The notes below the pieces were generated by a model. That model did no database searches. It worked only from the letters and a program-made list of their open reading frames with translations, and was not told the origin of the DNA. Below are positions 7,605 to 17,474 of a stretch of 64,000 nt of DNA, in pieces. Position 1 is the first letter of the stretch, and each line of letters begins with the position of its first letter. Made by a program: the position numbers and the translations under genes. Source of the stretch: Flavobacterium cerinum (lineage in GTDB: Bacteria > Bacteroidota > Bacteroidia > Flavobacteriales > Flavobacteriaceae); contig NZ_SBII01000005.1 in assembly GCF_004028155.1 (NCBI RefSeq), positions 186,001-250,000 on the forward strand, given 5' to 3'.

Positions 7605-9944
7605 TTATTCCAGTATATCCAGCTTTGCAAAGCGTAGCAAAAGCTTTTTAAGTCCGCCTACATCAAAGCGTATTTCGGCTTTTTTATCGGCTCCTACTCC
7701 TTCAAGGCTTACCACCTGCCCTTTACCAAAACGTTCATGCATAACCACATTACCTGGTACTAACTTACTTTCGGGCATGGATGAACTGCTTACAGGTGCT
7801 CTGCCTTCTATTGGTTTTAACCTGCGTACGCTTGACTCCGGTTTTGGATCGTTATCAGTTACCCATTTTGGCGGTGTAGTACTTACTGGTTTTGCCTGTC
7901 TTAGTTTAGATTTGTCTACATCACCAAAAACATCGGTATCAATCATCGGTTTATAACGATAATTGGTTTCAGTTGGTGTAAGGTATTCCAGATATTTATC
8001 GGTAATTTCTTCAATAAAACGGGAAGGTTCGCTATCTACGAGCTTGCCCCAGCGGTATCGGGATTGGGCATAAGTAAGATACGCCTGATGCTCAGCACGG
8101 GTTAGTGCTACATAGAATAATCTTCGCTCCTCTTCCAGTTCGCTGCGGGTGTTTAAACTCATGGCACTTGGGAACAGGTCTTCTTCCATACCTACGATAA
8201 ATACATGTGGAAACTCCAATCCTTTTGCAAGGTGGATGGTCATCAATGCCACGCGATCGTCATCTCCTGTATCTTTATCAAGATCGGTAGCCAGGGCAAC
8301 ATCTTCCATAAATTCGGATAATGCGCCACGTGCTCCATCTACTTCCTTTTGCCCTTCGATAAAGTCCCTGATACCGTTTAGTAATTCTTCTATATTTTCG
8401 ATACGTGCTATACCTTCGGGTGTAGCATCTTTCTTTAGTTCCTGTATAAGCCCTGTTTTCTTGGTAACATGTTCGGCAAGGTAAAATGCATCCTGGCTTT
8501 CATTGATCACCTGAAAACTTTTTATCATGCTTACAAAATCATGAAGCTTGTTTTTGGTTCCGGAATTTAGCTTCAGGTCAATCCTGTCAATGTTTTCCAT
8601 TACCTCAAAGATTGAACGCTTATAGTGATTTGCTGCGACCGTAAGTTTTTCTACAGTACTGTCACCAATACCACGTGCAGGATAATTGATAACCCTTATC
8701 AGGGCTTCTTCATCTTTCGGGTTTATAATGAGCCTTAAATAGTATAGCACATCTTTGATCTCTTTTCTTTGGTAGAAAGAGAGTCCGCCATAAATACGGT
8801 ACGGAATATCACGTTTACGAAGGGCATCCTCCATAGCACGTGATTGTGCATTCGTTCGGTATAAAATTGCAAACTGTCCGTTTGTTAGCTGGTTTTGCAT
8901 TTTTTCTTCAAAAATGGTACTCGCTACAAAACGGCCTTCTTCACCATCAGTAAGACTTCTGTGTACTTTTATTTTGGCTCCATCATGATTGGCAGTCCAA
9001 ACAACTTTATCAAGCTTTGTCTTGTTATTATCTATAATAGCATTTGCTGCCTCAACTATGTTTTTTGACGAACGGTAGTTTTGTTCAAGGCGATACATTT
9101 GTACATTGTCGTAATCTTTCTGGAAATTCAGGATGTTATTGATGTTTGCGCCCCTAAAAGCATAGATACTCTGAGCATCATCCCCTACCACGCAGATATT
9201 TTGGAACCTGTCTGATAATGCTCTAACGATAAGATACTGGGAGTGGTTAGTATCCTGGTACTCATCTACCAATATATAACGGAAACGATCCTGATACTTC
9301 ATTAATACATCAGGGAAACGATTTAAAAGTTCGTTAGTTCGCAGTAAAAGATCATCAAAGTCCATTGCTCCGGCTTTAAAGCAACGGTCTACATATGCTT
9401 CATATATTTCACCCAGACGCGGTTTTTTAGACATTGCATCGGCTTCCTGAAGCTCAGCGTTATTGTAGTAGGCCTTTACTGTAATAAGGCTGTTTTTATA
9501 AGATGATATCCTACTTAATACCTGTTTGGGTTTATAAACGTCTTTATCGAGCTGTTTTTCTTTTATAATAGAGCCTATAAGGCGCGCACTATCCTGGCTA
9601 TCGTAGATAGAAAAATTTGACGGATATCCAAGCTTATCGGCCTCAACACGCAGGATCTTAGCAAAAACCGAGTGAAATGTTCCCATCCATAGGTTTTTAG
9701 CCTCAGAATTACCCACAATATCGGAGATACGTTTTTTCATTTCCTTAGCAGCCTTATTGGTAAAGGTTAGCGAAAGAATGTTAAAAGCATCGACACCCTG
9801 GCTCATAAGGTAAGCAATACGTATGGTAAGTACCCTGGTTTTACCAGAGCCTGCACCTGCAATAACAATCATTGGGCCGTCTTTTTGCAGCGTTGGAGCC
9901 TGCTGTGCCTCGTTTAACTGGCTTATATATTTGTGGATATCCAT
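7605..9944 (-). CDS. UvrD/PcrA-type superfamily 1A DNA helicase
   Basis: The 779-residue protein unwinds DNA 3' to 5' with ATP and acts in nucleotide excision and mismatch repair or replication-fork clearance. All SF1A motifs are visible: Walker A GAGSGKTRVL near residue 30, motif Ia LSLTFTNKAAKEM near 59, the DEYQDT Walker B near 226, QNYRSS near 288, VALMTIHLAKGLEF (motif V) near 563 and LFYVALTRAE (motif VI) near 605. The C-terminus (about 700-779) carries the small Tudor-like domain (VMHERFGKGQVV) seen in PcrA/UvrD. UvrD, PcrA and Rep cannot be told apart from sequence alone here. Monocistronic. Confidence 0.95.
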   Translation of the reverse strand: MDIHKYISQLNEAQQAPTLQKDGPMIVIAGAGSGKTRVLTIRIAYLMSQGVDAFNILSLTFTNKAAKEMKKRISDIVGNSEAKNLWMGTFHSVFAKILRVEADKLGYPSNFSIYDSQDSARLIGSIIKEKQLDKDVYKPKQVLSRISSYKNSLITVKAYYNNAELQEADAMSKKPRLGEIYEAYVDRCFKAGAMDFDDLLLRTNELLNRFPDVLMKYQDRFRYILVDEYQDTNHSQYLIVRALSDRFQNICVVGDDAQSIYAFRGANINNILNFQKDYDNVQMYRLEQNYRSSKNIVEAANAIIDNNKTKLDKVVWTANHDGAKIKVHRSLTDGEEGRFVASTIFEEKMQNQLTNGQFAILYRTNAQSRAMEDALRKRDIPYRIYGGLSFYQRKEIKDVLYYLRLIINPKDEEALIRVINYPARGIGDSTVEKLTVAANHYKRSIFEVMENIDRIDLKLNSGTKNKLHDFVSMIKSFQVINESQDAFYLAEHVTKKTGLIQELKKDATPEGIARIENIEELLNGIRDFIEGQKEVDGARGALSEFMEDVALATDLDKDTGDDDRVALMTIHLAKGLEFPHVFIVGMEEDLFPSAMSLNTRSELEEERRLFYVALTRAEHQAYLTYAQSRYRWGKLVDSEPSRFIEEITDKYLEYLTPTETNYRYKPMIDTDVFGDVDKSKLRQAKPVSTTPPKWVTDNDPKPESSVRRLKPIEGRAPVSSSSMPESKLVPGNVVMHERFGKGQVVSLEGVGADKKAEIRFDVGGLKKLLLRFAKLDILE

Positions 9945-9992
9945 TGTAGTAATTAAGTATGCAAAAGTAACGATTTTAAGCGAGATTTACTC

Positions 9993-10406
9993 TTAGATTT
10001 TATGTCTTGAAAACCATAAATTATCGACCAATACTACTGCCAGTATGCCTAAAAAACAGGCAAGTAGATCACTCCACAAAAAACCGGAACCTAATATAAG
10101 CTTCCCGGGGATAGTCTGCCTGATCTCATTTATCCAGCCTGCCTGATACAATTGGCTTATTTCGATACAATAACAAAATAATAGTGCTATCATACTTCGT
10201 AAGATCAGGTTTTTATTGATGGCGATACAACTAACAATGTAATATACCATAAAAGCGTAAAGCATATCACCCAGATACAAATTTACTATATTAGGAAACC
10301 ATGCCTGTTTGATCCGTACAAAAAGACCAGTGGCTATAGTTATAACAATCACTACTGAATATAATACCCTTTTGAAATGCACTTTGTTTTCTTTGATGTA
10401 TATCAA
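9993..10406 (-). CDS. DUF2809 family membrane protein
   Basis: The open frame gives 137 residues with about four hydrophobic segments (near 14-30, 48-62, 68-85 and 108-128). The pattern LGDMLYAFMVYY near 45 and CYCIEISQLYQ near 78 fits the DUF2809 family of small integral membrane proteins of unknown function. The start is uncertain: the longest frame needs a TTG at 10406, which itself lies inside a TATATTTG -7-like box (10411-10404). A GTG eight codons in (10382) would give a more family-like N-terminus. It is divergent from the next gene. Confidence 0.7.
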   Translation of the reverse strand: MIYIKENKVHFKRVLYSVVIVITIATGLFVRIKQAWFPNIVNLYLGDMLYAFMVYYIVSCIAINKNLILRSMIALLFCYCIEISQLYQAGWINEIRQTIPGKLILGSGFLWSDLLACFLGILAVVLVDNLWFSRHKI

Positions 10407-10525
10407 ATATAATTGTAAAATTATTTTTAGATGCTGTGTGATAAAAAACTTATTTCCTTATTTTCGCTTTTTACAATTTGTGATGCCTCAACAACGTTAC
10501 AGCTAACATCTATCAACTATTATAT

Positions 10526-11056
10526 ATGGATACTAATAAACTAATCGAACTTGCTTTTTATACCCTTCCTGCCCTTATAACCGGTGGAGTTGCCTATTAT
10601 TTTTTTAACATGCATACTAAAAATGAGGAAGGACGCCGCCGTTACCTGATACATAAAGAAGCGCAGAAAAATGCATTACCATTGCGCCTTCAGGCTTATG
10701 AACGCCTTACTCTTTTCCTGGAAAGGATAAACCCTGCCAAATTACTTATACGTATTACTCCGCAATCATCCAATAAGTTTGATTATGAAGAGTATTTGGT
10801 TTCGCAGATCGAGGTAGAATATGAGCATAACCTTGCACAGCAAATCTATGTTTCATCGGAGAGCTGGGATATTATTACTACAGCTAAAAACGCAACGATA
10901 CAAATGATCCGTAAAACGAATCTGGATCCGAAAGTTACTACAGCACAGGAACTTCGTGAAACAGTATTGAGTGGTCTTTTTGACAGGCAGACTCCAAGCA
11001 GCGTTGCTATTGCCCATCTAAAAAATGAAGTGTCAGGTCTTTGGAAAGAAGATTAA
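10526..11056 (+). CDS. Membrane-anchored Bacteroidota protein (probably DUF7935)
   Basis: The 176-residue protein has one N-terminal membrane helix (about 8-27, YTLPALITGGVAYYFF) and then a soluble, charged, mostly helical domain (EERRRYLIHKEAQKNALPL region to the C-terminus) that should face the cytoplasm. A conserved-looking block LRLQAYERLTLFLERINP lies near residue 53. I believe this is the family annotated as DUF7935 in Bacteroidota, but I cannot confirm this by search. No enzymatic motif is visible. It is followed by a terminator at 11076-11103. Confidence 0.75.
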   Translation: MDTNKLIELAFYTLPALITGGVAYYFFNMHTKNEEGRRRYLIHKEAQKNALPLRLQAYERLTLFLERINPAKLLIRITPQSSNKFDYEEYLVSQIEVEYEHNLAQQIYVSSESWDIITTAKNATIQMIRKTNLDPKVTTAQELRETVLSGLFDRQTPSSVAIAHLKNEVSGLWKED

Positions 11057-11075
11057 TACAGGTTATAAAATATTG

Positions 11076-11103
11076 AAAAGCATCTCTTTTGAGGTGCTTT
11101 TTT
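11076..11103 (+). terminator. Rho-independent terminator
   Basis: The stem AAAAGCATCTC (11076-11086) pairs with GAGGTGCTTTT (11091-11101) with one G-T pair and a TTTT loop, followed by more T. Confidence 0.8.
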
Positions 11104-11340
11104 GTATTATGATTAAAGTTTTTTTTGGTTTTATATAAACTTTAAAATAATATGAAGACATTTCTATATGTCTTTACGTATTATGCAAACTCCCTAGTTA
11201 TATTTAATTATAACTAATGGTAAATATGTATGATTGCTTATGATGAAACTATTAGAGGTACCGGAGAACCTTTAAAGATAAAATTGGTTTACCGATAGTT
11301 TTATTGAAGTGTCTGTATTCAAATAAAAGCGGTATTTCCT

Positions 11341-11348
11341 TAAGTTTG
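11341..11348 (+). promoter_or_regulatory. -7 element before the PP-loop enzyme gene
   Basis: TAAGTTTG matches TAnnTTTG and lies 20 nt before the ATG; no clear -33 is seen. The rest of the 312-bp gap 11057-11368 holds the upstream terminator and AT-rich sequence with nothing else I can support. Confidence 0.5.
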
Positions 11349-11368
11349 CAATTCAATATTGATTACTG

Positions 11369-12067
11369 ATGCAAACCCAACCCATAAAAGCGTATTTCAA
11401 CTGGAGTACAGGTAAAGACAGTGCTTTAGCGCTATACTATCTTTTACAGAATACCAATTACAGTGTTGACTGCCTGTTTACTTCGGTAAATGCTCATTAC
11501 AACAGGGTGAGTATGCACGGATTAAGAAAGGAACTGCTCGAACAACAGATAAATTTCATTGGAATTCCATCAAAAACCATTGAACTCCCAGAACAGCCTA
11601 CAAATACGGAGTATGAGACGTTAATGACGGATAAAGTAAATGAGCTATTATCTGAAGGCTATAAATGTGCTGCTTTTGGAGATATTTTTCTCGAAGATCT
11701 TAAAGCGTATCGTGAAAAACAGCTTGCCCCTTTTGGGATTAAAACGGTATTTCCATTATGGAAAAAAGATACCAAAGAATTGCTGACAGAATTTATTAAC
11801 CTTGGATTTAAAGCTATTACGGTTTGTGTAGACGGCAGTAAACTGGACAGCTCGTTTGTTGGACGTATAATTGATCATCAATTTATAGCTGATCTTCCCG
11901 GAAATGTTGACATTTGTGGTGAGAATGGAGAGTTCCATACCTTTTGCTATGATGGTCCCTATTTTAAACAGCCTGTTGTCTTTAGCAAAGGGGAAATAGT
12001 CCTTAGGGAATATGATACCAACGGATATAAATCTAAATTTTGGTTTTGTGACCTGATACCTGTTTAG
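11369..12067 (+). CDS. Dph6-related adenine nucleotide alpha-hydrolase (PP-loop enzyme)
   Basis: The 232-residue protein begins with the PP-loop ATP-pyrophosphatase motif FNWSTGKDSALALY (residues 10-23), the SGGKDS-like signature. It continues with the GDIFLEDLKAYRE and PLWKKDTKELL segments and a terminal EFHTFCYDGPYF block that are typical of the Dph6/MJ0570 family. In eukaryotes Dph6 amidates diphthine, but bacteria lack diphthamide, so the bacterial substrate is unknown. It is convergent with the M1 peptidase gene, with only 7 bp between stops and no clear hairpin. Confidence 0.88.
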   Translation: MQTQPIKAYFNWSTGKDSALALYYLLQNTNYSVDCLFTSVNAHYNRVSMHGLRKELLEQQINFIGIPSKTIELPEQPTNTEYETLMTDKVNELLSEGYKCAAFGDIFLEDLKAYREKQLAPFGIKTVFPLWKKDTKELLTEFINLGFKAITVCVDGSKLDSSFVGRIIDHQFIADLPGNVDICGENGEFHTFCYDGPYFKQPVVFSKGEIVLREYDTNGYKSKFWFCDLIPV

Positions 12068-12074
12068 TCAATAT

Positions 12075-14147
12075 CTATTTTTCAGCGAGTAAGGCTTCCA
12101 GTTTTTTCTTTTCGGCTTCTGTTAATGTTGGCAATAAATTTTCAAACTGCTGGCGGTATCCCTCTTTCTTTAAAAGTTTCCTGATATTGTCTTTTCCGAA
12201 TTTTACAAACTGCCATTTGTGGTGAAGGGTTGCGTTAACAAGATTTCGCAAAATCACAGGATCGGGTTTGCCTAAATATAACAGGTTTGCCAATGCATTT
12301 GTGCGTACACTGCTTTCATATTCAGGTGCTGCATAACCTTGCAGTTCTTCATAAAACTTCTCTTTATCAGCCGGACGGTAGTTTTTTGCAACATAGGCTA
12401 GCGTAAGCAAAAGTATCTTCAAGTTTTTATCGTTAAAGCCAACCCAGTCTTTACCAATATCGAGGAATTCACCCTGCCTTTCAGGAAAGTTTCGGCATAG
12501 GATATTTATAGCAACTTCACGGGTAATATAAGAGTCATCAAATAATAGGGTTTTGTATTCTTCTATAAAATCTACAGGAAATTTAGTAACTGTTCTTGCA
12601 ACTGCCTGTCGAAGACGAAGGTCTTTACTTTTCAAGGCTAAACGTACAAAATCTGCTTTTTCGGTGAAGGGAACTTCGGCAGTTTGGAAAATAGCTTCTT
12701 CTTTAATGGCATAAAAAGCATCTGACTCCATCAGCTTCATGAACATTTCTTTTTTCTCTTTAAAAGGATTGTCCTGCAACTCGCCCATTTCAAGATATAG
12801 CGTCATAGAAGTGTTCTTTTTAATTAGTTCTATGGCTTCCTGAACTTCAAAACCTCCTTTTTCCAGCCATCTTTTCTTAAAAGAATTGGTATCGTAATCA
12901 GATACTTTATTGATCTCCGCTAAGAACTGGTCGGTATTTACATTTTTGAATGCGTATTTTTCTAAATAGTTTTTTACAGCAGTACGGAATTTATCATGTC
13001 CAACACCCTCACGAAGTACATGTAGTGCCCATGCTCCTTTTTGGTAGAATGATAGCGAACTTGCTTTTTCGTTCATTATAGGAATAGTATCAGTTTTAGA
13101 GGCCTGCTGTAAACGTTCGGCTATGTCATATAATTCATGGTAAAAATGATCGTCGCCATAGATTTTCTGTTCAGCCAATAAGGCGTAATAGGTTGCAAAT
13201 CCTTCCTGCAGCCAATGGTGCGTACCTGATTCTGCCGTAACAATATCGCCAAACCACTGGTGGGCAAGTTCGTGTGCATTAACATTAATGTACGTACGGT
13301 CGTTAAACCCGATAGGATCGACTACGAAATCCTGCGAAAAAATAGTAGAAGTAGTATTCTCCATGCCGGCATATAAAAAGTCCAGTACCGGAACCTGTCG
13401 GTATATTTTCCATGGGTACTTCACGCCTATTTCCTGCTCGAAAAAATTAAAGATCTCCCTACTGTAACGATAAGTCGGTTCGAATTTATCAGAACTCTCA
13501 TCTTTTCGCAGGTAAAATTCCAAAGGTGTGCCCGAAGCAGCCGTTTCTTCTCTTTTACTAAACCTGCCAATGGCAAGCATAACAAGATAACTGCTCATGG
13601 GGTCATCCATTTCATATTCCCATTTTTTCTGTCCGTTTTCGTTAGACATCCTTTTAAGCGTTCCATTAGAAAGTACAGTATATCCGCCATCAAAAACAGC
13701 CGACAGATTAAAGATCACCTTCTCGTTTACGTCATCAAAACTAGGGAGCCAGTGACTGGTATATTTACCCTGTCCTTGCGTCCATATCTGGACTGCATTA
13801 TCCTCATTTACAAAATACATGGTTTGTTTGGGCTGTGCTTCATAAGCGAATTCCAGCGTGTTATTTCCTTTTTTAAAACCATTGTAGAGTTTCAAAGCTT
13901 TAGTCGTGACAATGTATTTTGCTTTTTTACCATTAATCCTAATATCTTTAAACTGCATATTGCGGGCATCTATGGTAATAGTATCTGTTTTTTTGTCCAG
14001 TACTTCAAAGTCGTATACCACCTTACCCATTACTTTTTTATGAGGCACATCGAATGTAAGATAGGCATTAGCAGTTTTAAAGTCGACCTTTTTAGTTTGC
14101 TGTGCTGCAGCAAGTATAGGTATAAGAAGGAAAAAAAGATATTTCAT
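12075..14147 (-). CDS. Secreted M1 family aminopeptidase
   Basis: I start it at the ATG at 14147 (MKYLFFLLIPILAAAQQ), because it gives a clean signal peptide. The 8 extra upstream codons overlap the -7 promoter box. The result is 690 residues. The gluzincin zinc site HELAHQWFGD lies near residue 290, with the third ligand in WLQEGFATYYA about 19 residues on; the substrate loop YAGMENTTS precedes it near 262. The N-terminal part (about 25-200) is the beta-rich M1 domain and the C-terminal 250 residues look like HEAT-type helical repeats. It should trim amino acids from peptides in the periplasm. Confidence 0.93.
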   Translation of the reverse strand: MKYLFFLLIPILAAAQQTKKVDFKTANAYLTFDVPHKKVMGKVVYDFEVLDKKTDTITIDARNMQFKDIRINGKKAKYIVTTKALKLYNGFKKGNNTLEFAYEAQPKQTMYFVNEDNAVQIWTQGQGKYTSHWLPSFDDVNEKVIFNLSAVFDGGYTVLSNGTLKRMSNENGQKKWEYEMDDPMSSYLVMLAIGRFSKREETAASGTPLEFYLRKDESSDKFEPTYRYSREIFNFFEQEIGVKYPWKIYRQVPVLDFLYAGMENTTSTIFSQDFVVDPIGFNDRTYINVNAHELAHQWFGDIVTAESGTHHWLQEGFATYYALLAEQKIYGDDHFYHELYDIAERLQQASKTDTIPIMNEKASSLSFYQKGAWALHVLREGVGHDKFRTAVKNYLEKYAFKNVNTDQFLAEINKVSDYDTNSFKKRWLEKGGFEVQEAIELIKKNTSMTLYLEMGELQDNPFKEKKEMFMKLMESDAFYAIKEEAIFQTAEVPFTEKADFVRLALKSKDLRLRQAVARTVTKFPVDFIEEYKTLLFDDSYITREVAINILCRNFPERQGEFLDIGKDWVGFNDKNLKILLLTLAYVAKNYRPADKEKFYEELQGYAAPEYESSVRTNALANLLYLGKPDPVILRNLVNATLHHKWQFVKFGKDNIRKLLKKEGYRQQFENLLPTLTEAEKKKLEALLAEK

Positions 14148-14168
14148 TTTTTGATTTGGACGTTTATA

Positions 14169-14199
14169 CAAAACTACACAATTGCTAAAGCACTGGCAA
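14169..14199 (-). promoter_or_regulatory. Promoter of the M1 peptidase gene
   Basis: On the minus strand TTG (14199-14197), a 20-nt spacer and TAGTTTTG (14176-14169). The box covers the alternative upstream start codon region and so supports the ATG at 14147. Confidence 0.7.
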
Positions 14200-14289
14200 T
14201 GGTTTATTTTTAGAACATAACGTTAAAGAAAAAACCATAGCGCCCGGATTTTGTTTAAATTTATAACTAAATGCCTAAAAACAACATCT

Positions 14290-16071
14290 ATGCTGTCTTC
14301 ATTACAACATAAATTATACACTTTCATCTTTTTCATAGTGCTTATTGGATTGCCTCTAACAGTGAAAGCACAACTACTGGGTACAGGAAAAAGTACTACA
14401 GAAGAAGCTCCTAAAGTTCCGGCTGATTCCCTAGGCAGGAATACGCCCCAAGGTACTGTAAACGGTTTTATAAAAGCCATTGCTGAGCAAAACTATATAC
14501 GTGCCAGCCAGTATCTTGTATTGAGCAAACGTTCGTATCGTAGTGTAAAAGAACGGATTCGTATTGCCCAGGCATTCCAGCGATTGTTGGATCAAAATGG
14601 GGATATCCTGCCCCCTTCTATGATAAACAATAAGGAAACAGGGCGTACAGATGATGAACTGGCGGCAGGGATCGATCTTGTAGGAACCATTACGACCAAT
14701 AATACACTTATAAACCTGTATGTAGAGAACCAGACGGAAGATGATAACAAACCGGCACTATGGCAATTCTCTGACGAAACGGTAAACGCCATTGCAAATG
14801 CAACTATTGGCGATGAAACGATACTGGACAGGATATTGCCTGATGTACTGAAAGAACGTAAAATGGCTGGCGTACCAATTGGGCATTGGTTTGTTGTCGT
14901 TGTAATGATACTTGTTGCCTACATGCTTTCTTGGGCTATAATTTCTTTAATTGGTTTCCTTATACAGCGCTTCTGGCGGAAAGCAAATACAGAGAAAATT
15001 TCAGCCATTATAGATGCTTTTACACTTCCTGCACGACTGTATATGGGGGTGTTGGTATTTGTGGCACTTACCCAGCGTTTAGGGATATCTATAATTGTTA
15101 GGCAGCGTTTTAGTGTAATAATTGTTACTATAGCCATTGTTGCTTTTCTAATACTGCTATGGAGGCTGACTGACTTTATAAGCAGCTATAGTAGGGATAG
15201 GATGACCCTGCGAGGAAGGATTTCGGCTATATCGGTTATATTGTTCTTAAGGCGTACTACTAAAGTAGCTATAGTGATCATCGGTATTATTGCAATACTG
15301 GGAGCTGTGGGTGTAGATGTTACTGCTGGTATAGCTGCACTGGGAATTGGAGGTATTGCACTGGCATTGGGAGCGCAAAAAACTATGGAAAACTTTGTGG
15401 GTAGTGTTTCATTGATCGTGGATCAGCCGATACGGGTGGGCGATTACTGCCGTATAGGCGACATTAAAGGTACAGTTGAATCTATCGGCATGCGTTCTAC
15501 CACATTGCGTACAGCTGCACGAACCATTGTTACGATTCCGAATGCCGAATTTGCCGCGAGTAAGATCGAGAACTACACACACCGTGACCGCTTTCTTTTC
15601 AACCCGATACTTACGTTTAGAATGGAGACTACGCCTGACCAGCTACGGTATTTACTGGTAGAGCTCCGGGCACTGCTGTATTCGCACCCGAGTGTTGTTA
15701 ACTCCTCGCCTATTGTCCGTTTTAAGGGGATTACTGCCGATGCTCTTAAGGTTGAAATGACAGCTTATATTGAAGCTGCTAATGTTGATGATTCACACGA
15801 AGTACAGGAAGACTTATTACTGCGAATACTTGATATTATAGATAATAGCGGAACCGGGCTCGCTTATCCTTCACAAACCATATATTTTGCAAGGGATGGC
15901 GGTAACTCTGAGGAAAAAACTGCTCAGGCTGAGGAAACCGTTAAAAAATGGAAAGAAAATGGTGAGCTCCAACTGCCCAAATTCGATCAGAAACGGGTGG
16001 ATGAGCTTAGAGGAATGATTCAGTATCCTGAAGAAGGCAGTGTTGTGAAACCTGAACCAAATAATGAATAA
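14290..16071 (+). CDS. MscS family mechanosensitive ion channel with signal peptide
   Basis: The start is the ATG at 14290 (MLSSLQHKLYTFIFF...), which gives 593 residues with a signal peptide; the frame extends upstream only to a TTG at 14251. Residues about 30-190 are a periplasmic domain. Several membrane helices follow (near 200-225, 250-270, 280-300, 320-355). The MscS pore helix region is GIAALGIGGIALALGAQ near 360. The beta domain (RIGDIKGTVESIGMRSTTLR, VTIPNAEF) and the C-terminal cytoplasmic part follow. The channel opens under membrane tension to release solutes on osmotic downshock. The next gene is convergent with 7 bp between stops. Confidence 0.92.
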   Translation: MLSSLQHKLYTFIFFIVLIGLPLTVKAQLLGTGKSTTEEAPKVPADSLGRNTPQGTVNGFIKAIAEQNYIRASQYLVLSKRSYRSVKERIRIAQAFQRLLDQNGDILPPSMINNKETGRTDDELAAGIDLVGTITTNNTLINLYVENQTEDDNKPALWQFSDETVNAIANATIGDETILDRILPDVLKERKMAGVPIGHWFVVVVMILVAYMLSWAIISLIGFLIQRFWRKANTEKISAIIDAFTLPARLYMGVLVFVALTQRLGISIIVRQRFSVIIVTIAIVAFLILLWRLTDFISSYSRDRMTLRGRISAISVILFLRRTTKVAIVIIGIIAILGAVGVDVTAGIAALGIGGIALALGAQKTMENFVGSVSLIVDQPIRVGDYCRIGDIKGTVESIGMRSTTLRTAARTIVTIPNAEFAASKIENYTHRDRFLFNPILTFRMETTPDQLRYLLVELRALLYSHPSVVNSSPIVRFKGITADALKVEMTAYIEAANVDDSHEVQEDLLLRILDIIDNSGTGLAYPSQTIYFARDGGNSEEKTAQAEETVKKWKENGELQLPKFDQKRVDELRGMIQYPEEGSVVKPEPNNE

Positions 16072-16078
16072 TTACAAC

Positions 16079-16549
16079 TTATTTTCTCCTCACAAAATAA
16101 CCTTCTACATCTTGATTAGGATCAAAAGGTATATTGATGAGTTGTCCCTGCTTGTTGTGGACTGCTCCGAAAAGGATAAAGGTTTTGGAAATTTCGGCAA
16201 GATTATGAGAGAGCATGATGCGGTATAACCTGATTTTTGCTTTATCACTGCTTCCAAAGAGAATCAGGGCTTTAGGGTAACGTTCGGTGAAAGCATAGGC
16301 AGAATAAGCCACTGTGGTTAAAATCTGCTGTAAATCGCCATTATTGCTTATTCCGATGTCGTCAATCTCTACCTCGCCTGTTGTTTCATTACTGGAAATG
16401 ATATCGCCAAAGCCAAGGTTATACACGTCTTTATTTAGAGTCTGAGTATATTTAATTGCTTTTTGAATGGGTCCGTTCTTACCAGTACTTGTAAATTCGA
16501 ACACAGTAAAATCAGGATTGGCAGACAGTTCGTATTTGGCATGTGTCAT
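16079..16549 (-). CDS. DUF6934 family protein
   Basis: A 156-residue soluble protein. The patterns FTVFEFTSTGKNGPIQKAI (residues 14-32), YNLGFGD near 43, DIGISNNGDLQQILTTVA near 65 and RLYRIMLSHNL near 108 fit what I recall as DUF6934, a family found in Bacteroidota and often carried in accessory regions. Function unknown; there is no signal peptide or membrane helix. The short acidic segment between the first strands (SSNETTGEVEIDD) is typical of the family's variable loop. It is transcribed alone toward mscS. Confidence 0.75.
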   Translation of the reverse strand: MTHAKYELSANPDFTVFEFTSTGKNGPIQKAIKYTQTLNKDVYNLGFGDIISSNETTGEVEIDDIGISNNGDLQQILTTVAYSAYAFTERYPKALILFGSSDKAKIRLYRIMLSHNLAEISKTFILFGAVHNKQGQLINIPFDPNQDVEGYFVRRK

Positions 16550-16589
16550 GCATACAATGTACGTTTATTATTTACAATTAAAACTACAA

Positions 16590-16621
16590 AAAAAGGTCTT
16601 TAAAATTTTAAAGACCTTTTT
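16590..16621 (-). terminator. Terminator of the ArsR-SRPBCC operon
   Basis: A perfect 32-bp palindrome (AAAAAGGTCTTTAAAA and its complement) centred at 16605/16606 lies 16 bp past the SRPBCC stop. Confidence 0.8.
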
Positions 16622-16637
16622 AGAAATCATAGAACTC

Positions 16638-17132
16638 TTAGTGATTTGCCAGGTAATCATCAAGATTGGTAAGACCGGCGGTAAAGCCTTCCTGGAATCC
16701 AAGTTTAAGGAACATATCCATATCTTCAGGTTTGTCAAAAGTGATATCCATAGTTACAGTTGTGCTATCTCCAGTCTGACTGAATGCCTGATTCCAGTAC
16801 ATTCTTGGGAAATCGAGATTTTCGATACCGTCTTCATCGCAAAACATAACAGCACTAAGAATATTCTTGTTCGGTTCAATGATGCCGTAGTCTACCCTGC
16901 ACCACGATTTGTCGCCTTCAGGACTTACCATAGCATAAAGCCACTGACCTCCATTACTAAAATCCATTGATTTTGTTTCTGCCCTGTATGGTTTTGGTGC
17001 CCACCACAGGTCCAGTATTTCGCTGGTAGTCCAGGCTTTCCATACCTGCTCTACCGAAGCGTCAAAAGCTCTTACAACCGTAAGCCTTTTGTTTTCTGTG
17101 TCTTTTGTAAAGACTGCTTCTTTGTTGATCAT
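16638..17132 (-). CDS. SRPBCC (AHSA1-like) domain protein
   Basis: The 164-residue protein has the START-like helix-grip fold signature of the Aha1/AHSA1 group: [18 protein letters not shown] at about 19-36, [11 protein letters not shown] near 42, and the C-terminal helix [22 protein letters not shown]. The fold binds hydrophobic ligands; the ligand here is unknown. It is translationally coupled to an ArsR-type repressor (4-bp ATGA overlap), the very common ArsR-SRPBCC pair in which the repressor probably controls both genes. Confidence 0.9.
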   Translation of the reverse strand: MINKEAVFTKDTENKRLTVVRAFDASVEQVWKAWTTSEILDLWWAPKPYRAETKSMDFSNGGQWLYAMVSPEGDKSWCRVDYGIIEPNKNILSAVMFCDEDGIENLDFPRMYWNQAFSQTGDSTTVTMDITFDKPEDMDMFLKLGFQEGFTAGLTNLDDYLANH

Positions 17133-17449
17133 AATTGTTTATTGTTTTGTTGTTTTAATATTTCGTCCAGTTGGTCAAAGCGGCTTTCCCACTGTACGCG
17201 GAACTGCTCCATCCACATGTCTACTTCTTTCATCTTTTCCGGATTAAAATGATAGTATATTTCACGTCCGTTTTGTTTCTGACTTACCAATTGGCATTCA
17301 GAAAGTATTTTAATATGTTTTGATATGGCCTGCCTGCTGCTGTCGAAATGTTCGGCAATAGCATTTGGGGTCATAGCATTTAGGGCCAGTAAACTCAGGA
17401 TAGCCCTGCGTGTTGGGTCGGCAATTGCCTGAAATACATCTCTTCTCAT
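17129..17449 (-). CDS. ArsR family winged-helix repressor
   Basis: Starting at the ATG at 17449 gives 106 residues and the family N-terminus [18 protein letters not shown]. The wHTH runs to about residue 80 ([19 protein letters not shown] is the recognition helix region, followed by the wing [11 protein letters not shown]). There are no metal-binding cysteines, so it is the non-metal subgroup usually coupled to SRPBCC genes. An ATG six codons upstream (17467) is possible, but the promoter box at 17475-17482 would leave almost no leader for it. The gene overlaps the next by 4 bp and is probably autoregulated. Confidence 0.9.
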   Translation of the reverse strand: MRRDVFQAIADPTRRAILSLLALNAMTPNAIAEHFDSSRQAISKHIKILSECQLVSQKQNGREIYYHFNPEKMKEVDMWMEQFRVQWESRFDQLDEILKQQNNKQL

Positions 17450-17474
17450 AATTAAACTAGCAATCATTCAGTTG

